DNA from: Pleurostoma richardsiae | Taxonomy: Eukaryota > Ascomycota > Sordariomycetes > Calosphaeriales > Pleurostomataceae | Direction of reading: 5' to 3' | Assembly (NCBI GenBank): GCA_030052745.1 | Contig: JANBVO010000009.1 | Coordinates: forward strand, 186,001-250,000 | Length of the DNA stretch: 64,000 bases | Shown here: positions 24,814-35,403 of the stretch, one piece after another | Numbering within the stretch: position 1 is the first letter of the stretch | How the letters are laid out: every line of letters begins with the position of its first letter | Position numbers and translations under genes: made by a program | Notes under the pieces: generated by a model | Database searches by the model: none | What the model saw: only the letters and a program-made list of their open reading frames with translations | What the model was told of the DNA's origin: nothing

Positions 24814-26682
24814 TCAGTACTCCGCCTCGACATCGCCTTCGTCCCCGAGCGAATCGGTCGCAACCTCTTCGTAGTCGCGCTCAAGAGCGGCAAGATCCTC
24901 ACGAGCCTCAGAGAATTCGCCCTCCTCCATGCCTTCACCGACGTACCAGTGCACAAAGGCGCGCTTCGAGTACATGAGATCAAACTTGGTCGACAGAGCC
25001 GACCAAGCCTCAGCAATGGCTGTAGTGTTGGAGAGCATGCACCTGTTCGCCCGTCAGCGATATAACCCTTCGCAACAACCTCCAATTAGAACTTACACAG
25101 CACGATTGACCTTGGCGAGGTCACCGTTGGGAACCATGCGAGGCGGCTCAAAGCAGATACCCAACTTGAAGCCTGTAGGGCACCAGTCCACAAATTGAAT
25201 TGTTCGCTTCGTCTTCAGTGTAGCAACGGCGGCATGTGCGTCCTTGGGGACGACATCGCCGCGATACAACAGGCATGTGGCCATGTACTTTCCGTGGCGA
25301 GGATCGCATTTGACCATCTGGTTGTTTGGCTCAAAGCAGGACATGGTCATCTCTTGCACGGAGTTGGCCTCATGGGCAGCCTTGGCCGCCGAGATGACAG
25401 GTGCATAGGCGACCAGCGGGAAGTGAATCCGCGGGTAAGGCACAAGGTTGGTTTGGAATTCGTTCAGATCGACATTGAGTGAGCCATCGAACCGCAGCGA
25501 CGCAGTGATGGACGAGACAACTGTAGCGGCTCAGAACAAGTATTTTGTTTGTGGGATACAGGAATATGAAGAGACGCGATGATCGACGGGCTCGAACTTA
25601 CCTTGGGCAATGAGACGATTCAGATTGACATAATTAGGCCGCTCAAGGCCAAGGTTGCGGCGGCAGATGTCATAAATGGCCTCGTTGTCAACCATGAAAG
25701 AGCAGTCAGCGTGCTCGAGCGTGGTGTGGGTGGTGAGGATCGAGTTATAAGGCTCGACGACAGATGTAGCGGTCTGCGGGGCAGGGTAGACGCAGAACTC
25801 CAGCTTGCTCTTCTTGCCGTAGTCGACCGATAGGCGCTCCATGAGCAAAGCACCGAAGCCTGAGCCAGTACCGCCGCCGAAGGAGTGGAAGACGAGGAAC
25901 CCTTGAAGACCAGCGCATCCGTCGGCAACGCGGCGGATCTTATCCAAGACCTGATCAATCAACTCCTTTCCAACCGTGTAATGGCCACGGGCGTAGTTGT
26001 TCGAGGCATCCTCCTTGCCAGTGATCATATGTTCGGGGTGGAAAAGGCTGCGGTACGGACCCGTGCGGACCTCGTCAACAACATTGGGCTCCAGATCGCA
26101 GTAGATAGTCCGAGGAACAAATTTCCCCTGGCCTGAAATCTTGGTCAGAACTGATGCAAAGGCCCCGGGGAAGTAGCTGGGAGGCGACAAGAGTCTGCGA
26201 CACTTTCGCTGCATTGGGGAAGTATGACATACCGGTTTCAGAGAAAAAGGTGCTGAATCCATGATCCGGCTCTTGCGTCTTTTTCTCCTCGGTCAAGTAG
26301 CCATCGGGCTAAGTAAACGGTGACAAGGTTAGGTTGATGCACTATGCGGGCCTGCATTGCTCTCAACGTACCTGGATGCCATGTTCAAGGCAGTAGAGCT
26401 GGGGTCGGCAACTGTCAGCCACTGACCGCCTAATTGCGGGCTACATCACCGTCCACGAGTAGAGGATATTGCGAGGCTCACCTCCCAGCAAGAGTTAGCA
26501 ATCTGGCAACCAGCCTGACCGACTGCATGGTGAAAATGTTAGTATGGGACGGTTCGAGTAGCTGTGATCTTGTCGGCTCGCAAGATGCGGTGAGGGACGA
26601 CGCGCGCGTGTGGCGTCGCGGCTAGTCAGGGCAAAGAGGGGAGAGGAAAACACTCACCGTTGATGCTGATGATCTCGCGCAT
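24814..26682 (-). CDS. TUB1: Alpha-tubulin
   Basis: Seven exons on the - strand: 26,682-26,658, 26,522-26,482, 26,398-26,372, 26,308-26,233, 26,132-25,602, 25,520-25,097 and 25,042-24,814. They splice to exactly 450 aa, the standard length. The protein starts [20 protein letters not shown], carries the GTP-binding tubulin signature GGGTGSG, and ends GDVEAEY with the C-terminal tyrosine typical of alpha-tubulin. It pairs with beta-tubulin in microtubules of the spindle and cytoplasm. The first three exons are very short (25, 41 and 27 nt), an intron-dense 5' end that is usual for highly expressed fungal genes. All six introns are GT-AG, 54-135 bp. Filamentous fungi often have two alpha-tubulin genes; which paralogue this is cannot be told here. 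Confidence 0.97.
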
Positions 26683-27947
26683 GATTGTGGACGAATATCA
26701 GAGTCCAGCAAACACTTTATATCGATACGAATAGGATGAAGCCGCGCAAGTCGATGCTGGTGCAGGCAAGAGGTCGGTCGGTCGGTCGGTCGAGCTTGAA
26801 TGACCGGTATGTTAAGGTGGGAAGAGAAATGAAAGTTTGGGAAGAACGCTTAAATGACAATGTCAGGTACGCGAGGAAGGTACCTTTACGCAAGGAAACG
26901 ACCCAACCCGAAGGTGCAGAAGGCAGCCAGGGGCGGGGGTTAGCTTTGGGAGGGACCTGCCTGCCTAGGTACCTTACTTTCCGGTCGCTACCCTGATAGG
27001 GTGAGAGGTACCCAGACACCTTAGCCGTGTACGAGATTTGTCTTGCGCAAGATAGGCGGGTACCTAGGCAAGGAGCGAGAACAGGACGGGAGTGATTGGA
27101 TTACATGTATCCAGGTATCTACTGAGGCTGCAGGTACGGTCTGGGATCCGTCACCGCATACCTGCCTTCCTATCGGGGTAATAAATAGAGAGGTACTTTG
27201 TTGATATTGACGGTTGCCCGTTGCGGTAAGCGCGTCTGTTTATCACGGCTTGCCCTGTTGCCTAGCATGGACGCACTGACCCACGGCTGGTTTTCAGCCA
27301 ACCAGGAACAATGTTGAGATATGTGCCCCTTTTTGGACGTGTGAAGCCAACACATACACAATCCGCTCCAGGACAAAAACCTGTAAAACTAAGGTATAAA
27401 TTTGAGACACCTCCAGCCCAAAAGGAAGGAGACACTTGAATAGATGCTACAGATGACCAACCTCAGGTTAGGGAGGGTATGTAATTGAGGTACTAGGTGC
27501 CTATTTGGATTTTCTAAGATTGTGATCTGTGAGACCTCAGCCTTGTTCGAGATGCACGCGCAACCCAAGCGTCGGGTCTACCACTCAAGGACCAATGACC
27601 AGTGTTATATGCAGCAGCGGGCTAAGGCCAAGTCGGGGCACTTCCTAGATACCACTCGGAATACAATGTACGGTACATTGAGTTGAGAGATGTGGAAGGA
27701 CTATTTGTTACGACAGTACTGTATTGTACGTACGTATCATGGTGCAAGGTAACATCAACAGCCACAGCATGTCGTCAGGAATATTCAGACCATAGCCGCT
27801 TTACTGGTGCTTTCCCAGCTAACCCGACTCCGTCATGGTCAGTGATGGCCAATTCCCTAAATAGCTGCACATGCTCACTCGCCCCTGGCTCCCAATCGTA
27901 GCATCGCCCCCATGTTCGGATGTTTTGACTCAGGGGGTTCGGACTTC
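26683..27947. other. Alpha-tubulin upstream region and bromodomain gene 3' region
   Basis: About 1.27 kb without a supported gene. It contains a small tetranucleotide tract, GGTC repeated about five times at 26,772-26,792, about 90 bp upstream of the alpha-tubulin start codon, and scattered GGTACC/CCTAGG motifs between about 26,870 and 27,185. No TATA box is obvious. Confidence 0.6.
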
Positions 27948-30929
27948 TTACTTCTCTCTCACAATTCTTCTCCTTTTCACTCCACCAGCGCCTCCAGCTT
28001 CAACATGACTCGTCTCCTCGGCCTCGTCCTCGAGAGCAGCGTGCTCATCTCGCAAGGGATAGTGATGTGGTGCTGCTGCTTGGGCCAATCTGTCACTAGC
28101 AGGCACGGCACCGGGGGGCAGCGGAGCTGGCGGCGCATCAGGTTGCGCCTCCGTCGACCTGAGGTCACTGAGAAGCTTCTCTACCTCCACAAACATGGCG
28201 CGCGTATCATTCACGACACTGTTCTCGTCGACTTTGTAGCCCAGCATAGTCGCATCGCCGTGAAGATGCGCATCAGATGTAGCAATATCGCTACGCGTCG
28301 CGCGCATGAACGCAGGTCCGGGACCGCGGTATGGATCAAGGTTGTACATGATTGCGTTGGAGAACATGTGCACCAGTTCCCGCTCAAGCTGCGCACTGTT
28401 TATGATTCCTCGAGGGGGAATGAGTTCCTCGCTGATTGGCAGCCAGACACTGCTAGAGCCAGGATCACCACCTGGAAGAGCGGCCGTTGCGGCTGATGCT
28501 GCCTTGTTGCCTGCTGAGATTGCCGTCCGGATAGACTTGAGGTCCTGTGGGTGAAGAACGATAGTCCTGTACCCAGGAGCGTCACGATCCCGAATCTGGT
28601 GCGCAAACATGTTCGCATATCTGTGGCTTCCGATTTGATCTAGCGCAGAGGCACTGACACGGGGAAACCCACGCGTCCAGAGCACATGGGTTGGTGGAGC
28701 TGAAGGTCGGTTATCTGGCCGAACAGAGTCTTTCCGCTTGCGTTTTCCACCGGGACGAGACGAGAAACTAGATGGCGTAATCACATGCCCCCGGCTTGGC
28801 AAGCTCTCGTCTGCAGTGGTATCACCAGTCTCCTCAAGGGGCCGCGGGGTTGCTTCTTCCTGCTTGACACTTGCAGAATTTGACTCGACACGATCGTCCA
28901 CTCCCGGGGACGAAGCTATAGTAGTCGGTTGTCGCCGCGAGTTCTCTGCGCGCAAAGGAGACATAGTCTTGGAGTCAAGTCTCTTCCATGAGTTTTTCTG
29001 TCGTCTTTTGCTTTGCTTCTCTGGTAAGGCATAGGTCTTGCAAACATCGTTTGTCGTATGTTTTTCTGGGGCTGCTTGTGGGGCTGGTAGAATCGGTTTC
29101 ACAGGTTCTAAAACTGGACTAATGGGTTCATAGGAAGGACTCGCCATCGCGCCGACGGTGGGATGAGGAGTGGACGGTGTCGGTTGTGCAGATTTCCATC
29201 TTGTACCGCTGCTTTGCAGGGCAGAGCTCGGCGAGGCGGTAGCGGCTGGAGTCTGATAGAGCACTTGACGAGCTTTGTGAGAGGTGACCGGGGTTGCAAG
29301 TGCGTGTGGCAAGATATGCTTTCGCGCAACCGACCGAGGCGGCTGGCCATTGTAAGGGGAGCTGTGGTGTTTCGCATCGGGCACCGGAGGTACTAACGAT
29401 CGCGAGGTAGGCGTCGGCAATTGCTGGCTGCGTGGAAGAGGGCGTGCTGCATCTGAAGAGGGTCGCTGTTGCTGAGGTGAATAAGGCGCAGGGGATGCAG
29501 AAAGTACCGTTTGCGTCGACGAGACGACTGGAGATCCTCGACTTTCTTGGATCTGATTATGATGAGAGGACGGGTGGTATGGCAGATGAGAGGGAGATTG
29601 AGATATGGCGGCCTGACCGAGGAGAGAGGGTTCGGAAGGCGAACGGCTCAGTTGACTCGCTTGCTGCGCAGCCAAAACATCCAATGATTCCGCGGACGAT
29701 CTTCCGGGGGAAGTCTGTGGTTTTTCGGGTGCTTGGCTCGCAACCGGTGGGAGCAGAACAGGCCGTGCCTGCTGAACAATAGACTGCTGCCCCAGGGACT
29801 GGGACTGGAAAGGTGGAGGATGTGCAGAGGGATATTGTAAAGGAGGACTGCTCCACTGCTGCGAAAGCCGACCCTTTTGCTGAGCAGAGTAATGAGGATG
29901 GGCCCCGCCGTGATGTGGCCTCTGCTGAGTCGTCTGACTCGCCTGAGGCTGGTAAGGAGTCTCCCATTTCAGGGTACCCGCAACTGGAAGTTGCGTCGGA
30001 TGCGGTTGTGACGGCAAGTTTGTATTGGGCACACTGCCAGGCCGTTGCAAAACTTCAGACACCGTAGTAAGAGGCACGGAAGGTGCTGGTCTGGAGGTCA
30101 ACGGCGCAACAACTGGTGGCGCTTGTAGGACCTGTAGTACTCGGCCTGGCGACTTCAAAATCTCAGGAAACGTTTCCGAAGATTGCGGCCCGCTCTGGCC
30201 AGGAAGGCCGATTGTTGGTTGTGAAGGCGACCTTGGAACAGCGACCACGTTTGTGTCGGAAGGTGAAGGCTGCCTTAGACGAGTAGTCTTTCGCATGTTC
30301 TCGAGTAACTGCATTTGAGGGGCAGCGGCGGAACTCCCTTCGTCAGGACGTCCGGGTTTCCAATGCTCGTTTGGTCTCAAAGCGCCCTGCCCAACAGGAC
30401 ACGTCTGCACGGTGTCTGGCGCAACTCGGTCAAGGGACTCTAGCGCGCTGCCGGGCACCTGCTCGTCCCGGTCGCATCGCTCAATGATCTGAATATCCTG
30501 TTGTAATTTCTGATATTCCTGCTCGTCGTGGCGGATTTGCCTCATAACATGCTCACGATATCTTGAATACAATCTGTCCACGAGAAGAGGGACCTTCCCG
30601 ATATAGTCTCGAGCGGTTTGGAGATTCGGCAACGAAGGGCTCTGAAGCTTACGCTTCCGAGAGTTCGTAGACGCAACGCCATCCGAAAAATCGGCGGCGG
30701 CCTTATCAGAGTCGCGGATGATTTCCTGGTGCAGAAGCTGCAAGAAGAGGCCCTGCAAAGACTCCGGGCTCAGTCTCCGGGCATCGTAAGTACTGCCTTG
30801 CTTGATGAAGGCGTTGTTCTTGAGGCTGTTGGAAATGCGAGAGAAGTCGCCTGGCTCGATCCCATACGCGAGGATCGACTGGAATAGCAATAGTGACTCC
30901 AAAGGGGTGTAATCTGCCGGAGGATGCAT
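27948..30929 (-). CDS. Bromodomain protein, BRD8/Bdc1-like (probable NuA4-type complex subunit)
   Basis: Single exon of 993 aa, starting at the first in-frame ATG (MHPPADYTPLESLLLF); the open frame extends 23 codons upstream but without an ATG. The N-terminus (residues 1 to about 180) holds a conserved fungal helical region (TPLESLLLFQSILAYG, YDARRLSPESLQGLFLQLL) followed by a nuclear-type basic stretch (SRKRKL) and a coiled coil. Residues about 200-700 are Pro/Gln/Ser-rich, low complexity. The C-terminal part contains a bromodomain (YANMFAHQIRDRDAPGYRTI to MFSNAIMYNLDPYRG) with the acetyl-lysine-pocket Asn in MYNLDP. In S. pombe and animals, similar proteins sit in the NuA4/TIP60 acetyltransferase complex; that assignment is by resemblance. 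It ends with basic KRRRIVREK, a possible nuclear signal. Confidence 0.8.
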   Translation of the reverse strand: MHPPADYTPLESLLLFQSILAYGIEPGDFSRISNSLKNNAFIKQGSTYDARRLSPESLQGLFLQLLHQEIIRDSDKAAADFSDGVASTNSRKRKLQSPSLPNLQTARDYIGKVPLLVDRLYSRYREHVMRQIRHDEQEYQKLQQDIQIIERCDRDEQVPGSALESLDRVAPDTVQTCPVGQGALRPNEHWKPGRPDEGSSAAAPQMQLLENMRKTTRLRQPSPSDTNVVAVPRSPSQPTIGLPGQSGPQSSETFPEILKSPGRVLQVLQAPPVVAPLTSRPAPSVPLTTVSEVLQRPGSVPNTNLPSQPHPTQLPVAGTLKWETPYQPQASQTTQQRPHHGGAHPHYSAQQKGRLSQQWSSPPLQYPSAHPPPFQSQSLGQQSIVQQARPVLLPPVASQAPEKPQTSPGRSSAESLDVLAAQQASQLSRSPSEPSLLGQAAISQSPSHLPYHPSSHHNQIQESRGSPVVSSTQTVLSASPAPYSPQQQRPSSDAARPLPRSQQLPTPTSRSLVPPVPDAKHHSSPYNGQPPRSVARKHILPHALATPVTSHKARQVLYQTPAATASPSSALQSSGTRWKSAQPTPSTPHPTVGAMASPSYEPISPVLEPVKPILPAPQAAPEKHTTNDVCKTYALPEKQSKRRQKNSWKRLDSKTMSPLRAENSRRQPTTIASSPGVDDRVESNSASVKQEEATPRPLEETGDTTADESLPSRGHVITPSSFSSRPGGKRKRKDSVRPDNRPSAPPTHVLWTRGFPRVSASALDQIGSHRYANMFAHQIRDRDAPGYRTIVLHPQDLKSIRTAISAGNKAASAATAALPGGDPGSSSVWLPISEELIPPRGIINSAQLERELVHMFSNAIMYNLDPYRGPGPAFMRATRSDIATSDAHLHGDATMLGYKVDENSVVNDTRAMFVEVEKLLSDLRSTEAQPDAPPAPLPPGAVPASDRLAQAAAPHHYPLRDEHAALEDEAEETSHVEAGGAGGVKRRRIVREK

Positions 30930-32165
30930 GCCCCGGTGTCCGCCTCGCCAACGACCGAGGGGAACGTCAAGTCTTTTCAGAAAGTTAATCGGCGCCACGG
31001 TCTCTAATCAATTATTCACTTGTCAGCTCTCAAGCCAACACACCGGCGAAGGCGAAGCACTGGAGCAGTGGAGAACCACCTACCGACAGCCCTAGGGCAG
31101 GGGTCCAGAAGCGTTTCTGGATATTATCCGAGGGTCTCGCGGGCCTGTGCTTGCTGTTGTTGCTGCTGCAGAACGCTGCGCGGTCGGCGTCAAGACGATG
31201 TTCTTGTCTGTTGTCCAACTATCTAGCACGAGAATCGCTCGGCCTGATACCAGAAGATGACCTCGTGGAGTCGCAATCGATTTTGTAGCTTATCTTATGT
31301 AAGCCTGTTAGATATTAAAGTTAGTACACAGATAGTACTGCTGTGTGCCTAGTACTTTCCTTCAGCGTGCAGTCATTTCCCTCTACAATCAACTAAGGTA
31401 CCTACCTACCCTATATCCCCAGGCACCTACCTAGGTACCTAGTAGGCAAGATAATAAGGTATGAAGAAAAATCTGGGGGAAAACTCTTAGTGAACGGTAC
31501 ATTGTCTAACGACCAGTTGGCTTGTAAGTGAAGGTAGTTTTTATTAAAGACTTTCCTTTAAATATTTTTCAACTTAGGTAGGTAGTCAGTCCTAAGCTTG
31601 AATACCTAAGGTTCGTACCTTCGTCCCTGCCTACTAGTCTGAGCTAAGGTTACTACTTAGGTAAGGTACTTAATTTGAATTTTGTATACTACTTTATCTA
31701 CGTAACTGATCGTATGCTATACTGCCTTACATGGTGCGATGCGATACTTGATTCTATGAAAGTTATGTCCTAGAAAATACTTTCAGAGTTCCTATTCATA
31801 TACGGTATCGTCACTATAGAACGGAGATATGCGAAGGTTATGCTGCTGTGTTTGCAAGTACCTTGAAGGTCTCGAATATAAACGGGTCTGGGAGGGGATA
31901 AGGGATAGGGGACAGGGGAAATCCCCCTGACGGGCATGGAGCCCATGCTTTTGCATAAGGTACCAAGATGGATCTCCTGCGCTGCCCTTATACCGACAGA
32001 TAGGTACTTGGTACACTTATATATGCTCACCTTCCCCTGACGGACTCTCCGACATCAGCTACCTTACTCCATCCTCCAACGTCTTCTCAAATTATTGCGT
32101 CGACGGCGCTCTTCTCCGCGACATACCACCTCTAGAGATCAAACATATCCTCCTGCGCGAAAAGC
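30930..32165. other. Divergent upstream region (bromodomain gene / coiled-coil gene)
   Basis: About 1.2 kb between divergent start codons. Its middle, 31,396-31,680, is rich in GGTACC/CCTAGG motifs. A Cys-rich short frame at 31,020-31,226 comes from a GCTGTTGTTGCTGCTGC-like repeat and is not considered a gene. Confidence 0.55.
31396..31680. repeat. TAGGTACCTA-type motif cluster
   Basis: Two dense patches (31,396-31,450 and 31,571-31,680) with repeats such as AAGGTACCTACCTACC, CACCTACCTAGGTACCTAG and TTAGGTAGGTAG in otherwise AT-rich DNA. Confidence 0.8.
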
Positions 32166-32884
32166 ATGATGACTGACGAAGAGCTCGACCGTGACTGGAA
32201 GCCAAATGGCCGCCGCCCTCAATCGTGCGTTTCGCTCCCGCCCTGACCACGACCTTTTCGAGGCGCATATTACGGAACTAATATTGGCGTTCTCTCTGCA
32301 GCACAATAGCACGTTCCTTCTCGCAAGAGCTCGTGGATATTTTCCGCATAGAGAACAGTGTCGCGGACCTTGACGAACAGGTCGATAAGCGGTGTGTTTT
32401 GTGGCATCTATGTGCTCAACCCGCAACCCGCATTCCCCCTCGCTGACCTGGCTTCGCAACCAATAGGAAACACCAAATTTCTTCTCAAGCCACCGAGCTC
32501 GAGGCCCTCGAGGCTCGCATCAAGGAGATGGAAGATCGGCTGAAGCGACAGCAGCCACATGGCGGTAGCCCCCGAGTCCAGCGTCCAACAGTCGCGAACG
32601 CATTCGGCGACGTCCCGCCCAAGGTTCCAGACAAGGACAACGAGCTACCGGCCAGTCCATCTCGGCTAGAACATAAACACAGCAGCTCTCGACCTGCCAC
32701 GGCAAGAGCAGGCCAACAGGCAGTGCCCGGTGCTTTACCGCCCACACCTGTGGCTAGTGAAGGTGATTATAGACTTTGTAAACTCTCGCATTTCTCCGGA
32801 TTTGATGATTGTTGCCCTGGCTCTGAGCGCGAAAGTTGTGCTGACTTTGTACCTGTGCCTGCGCAAGATGGCGACGGCGAGTAG
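32166..32884 (+). CDS. Small coiled-coil protein, unknown function
   Basis: Three exons: 32,166-32,224, 32,302-32,391 and 32,467-32,884, with introns of 77 bp (GTGCGT...TGCAG) and 75 bp (GTGTGT...AATAG); 188 aa. The protein starts MMTDEELDRDW, then TIARSFSQELVDIFRIENSV leads into a heptad-like helix (LDEQVDKR, ATELEALEARIKEMEDRLK) over about residues 35-80. The rest is Pro/Ser-rich and probably disordered. I do not recognise the family. The three exons read as one continuous coiled coil only when spliced, which supports the model. A further intron near 32,763-32,871 (weak donor GTGATT, acceptor GCAAG, branch GCTGAC) would shorten the tail to ...VASEDGDGE without changing the stop codon. Confidence 0.68.
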
Positions 32885-33913
32885 GGACCGCTAAGTCAAA
32901 CGAAACAACGGCAGAATTAACGTCCAACTGATCATTTTTCTTCTGCGATGCCATTTGCCTGTGCTCGAAATACAGGCTGGTCGGAACGCTACCTCTGAAC
33001 TGCGGCAAAAACGCAGTCCATATCTCCTCTTCTCACATACCCGCCGCTGCATCTCTTTGTAGCAGCACGACTCATGGCCACTTCAAGCGTGTTAGGGCGG
33101 CAGTGCGCTGGGGCAACGGTTTTGCTAAGGCTCGCGGGAGTTCCCGCGCGACAGCGAGCAGTAAACGCGCCCTACCCCCTTCTCAACCGCCCGCCATTTG
33201 GCATTCGGGCTTTGTTGTCAGCCCACAAATATCATGCCCTGCATCCTGGATTTCTCGTCATCGTTGCCTCTGTTGCTTTCCGTGCACGCTGATTAGCAAG
33301 TGGTTTAGCAAGCAGTGATCTCTTGTTGATTGTGGTATTCCCGGCGCTAAGTTTTCCATCTCGAGCGGAGTTCATCTTTTTGCTCTTCTCCCCCTTGTTC
33401 TTTCTGTCTTGCCTGGCATGGGGGGTGCCATCAATGTGCCGCGGCTTCTGCGGAGACAACTGTAGATAGGTAGCCAGTGGAAGTGCCAATTGCATGTCTC
33501 TACATAGTCGCTTGCATTTGGGCACGATGGAGTTTTACGAATGCTGCATCATGCGCAACTAGGAAGGAAAAACGAGATCCCAGTGGTGCCCTGTTGCAAC
33601 TTGCTAATCCGCACTTGATGCATCCATCAAAGTGTTTTATTGTCATCGGCTAACATTTCTAAGGTACAGCAGAAATGCAACCTGGTCGGCGAGAAATACT
33701 AAGTTTCTGATGCGGAAGGCCAGAACAGACCATGAATTAGTCAACGCGCCAAGGGGGCCGCCTTGCCTGCCATTAGACTATAGGCCGTTGGCCTTGAGTT
33801 CTCATTTGCGAACTTCACGCTGTTTCCGAGTGCAGAGCCGGCATGTTGTCGATATCGCAGCCTCATGAGCAAGAGTTATCGAGAAAAGTATGACATAACG
33901 ATGCCGCACCAGT
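32885..33913. other. Gene-free convergent stretch
   Basis: About 1 kb between the 3' ends of the coiled-coil gene and the aspartic protease. Frames such as 33,232-33,525 (-) and 33,632-33,868 (+) show no recognisable protein content. I see nothing else. Confidence 0.5.
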
Positions 33914-35403
33914 TCAGTGTGCAGAAACATCGTCTCTGGGCTGATCGAGCGCCTTGTTTGCGAAGCCGACACGCGCGTTCGCGCTATCGAATACCGCATA
34001 AACGCTCTTGAGCATGGTGTCCCCGAGGATGGCAAAGGGGAGGCCCATATTATCTTGGATGCCACCGTAGCACAGCTCATCAGTGACGTTCTGGTAGTTC
34101 ATATATCTACCAGGAACTGTGGCTTGGAAGTTATCATTGACAAATCCGAAGTAGAAGTCCGGTAAGCGGCCTGTCTGGTTGCATGGGAATACCCATCCGC
34201 CCCAGCTCGGCAGATTGCGCGAGTCAGGTACTTCTGACCAGTATAAATCGACTAGATCTGGTGGGAGAAGCATGAGGGTGGTACCGGTATCGATGACTGC
34301 CGGCCACTGCGAGACGTACTCCAGGAACGTGCCAGCGACGGAGACGGTGGTGAGGGTAATCTTCCAAAAGGTAGAGCCGTTGATGATTGGCTGGTACGAG
34401 ATGTTGCCAGTATACAGTGATTGGTCGATCGCACCGAAGGTGTACTTGCCCGCGTTGTGGTATTTCAGGTCGACTGTGAAGAGATCGATGCCGCTTTGGC
34501 TGGAAAGCTGTTGAAGCAGCGTCGTCTGTCTTGGTGTGACCGTCGAGCTATGGTTGAAGGCCAAGCCCATCAGACCGGACATGTTTTCGTCGGTCAAGAT
34601 CGAAGATGAGACGCTGGTAGCCGACTCCACGATCACGTCATGCACTGCTATTTCGCCGAGTTGGATCTGATCCCTATAAACATTGCCGGAAGCAGAGCTG
34701 CCGTCGCCTGTCCTTTCTGTTAGCCGTGGGGTCCGAGGTGATGCACGCTGCAGACTTCCTACCATACGAAATGTACCAGGTGGCATTCACCTTCGAGGAG
34801 GTGCTCGACTTGCTGGGGTCGAATATGCGGCGGCTGGATGAGGACTTGGTAACCATTTCGGCTGCGGTTTCGGGAGTAAAGACCCAGCTGTCAAAACTGT
34901 GAGTACACATAGCCTTACTAGTCAACAAGCACAAAAGTGGCTAAAGACCCTACGCCAGGCCGGAGTATACCAGGGACATAACGTACAGGTCGGCCGAACC
35001 AGTGTCGATATCCAGCCAAACAATCTGAGGAGGGCTCCCGATCGGGATTGGGCTCAGATATTCTCGGTCATACGATTGATTCCATGCTGGAACTTCTCCG
35101 ACTAGTGTTCCGGGTGAGCCTGAGCCCAATAGCGGTGGCTTGCTTGGCGAACGTATTGCGGTGAACGCATTGCTTACCAGATCCCTTCGCATCAGGGCGA
35201 AACTTGGCCAAGTGGTCAGGTATCACCGCCCGGTACTTGCTGAGCGCCTTCAAATAAGCAGCAGGACCATTGCGTTGGAAGTTGCAGTTGCGGACTACAT
35301 CGAGGGAGACCGCGCCATGGATTGCTCCTGGTGTATTTGTCAGACTGGAAAAGGCGCAAACGGATGCGGCGAGAAGGGCCACGCAAGCCCATGAACCCAT
35401 CAT
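33914..35403 (-). CDS. Secreted aspartic protease (peptidase family A1, pepsin-like)
   Basis: Four exons on the - strand: 35,403-35,178, 35,119-34,987, 34,887-34,763 and 34,707-33,914; 425 aa. Introns are 58, 99 and 55 bp. MMGSWACVALLAASVCAFS is a clear signal peptide, followed by a propeptide with a basic region. The first catalytic motif DTGSADLWVF is formed exactly across the exon 2/3 junction, and the second is DTGTT (in AVIDTGTTLML). The flap tyrosine region WYISYGDGSSASG spans the exon 3/4 junction, and a hydrophobic ILGD block precedes the C-terminus. Both active-site aspartates are present, so the enzyme should be active at acid pH outside the cell or in the vacuole. There is no GPI tail. 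The ATG chosen is the first in frame; the frame extends upstream only through a non-ATG codon. Confidence 0.93.

Noticed and set aside
30930-30998. 23-codon extension of the bromodomain gene
   Set aside because: The extension starts at GTG, not ATG, and does not resemble the conserved N-terminus; an upstream exon cannot be excluded but no clear splice signal was found.
34708-34762. Reading through the protease introns as one frame
   Set aside because: Read-through breaks the DTGSADLWV and YGDGS motifs; splicing restores both, so the introns are real.
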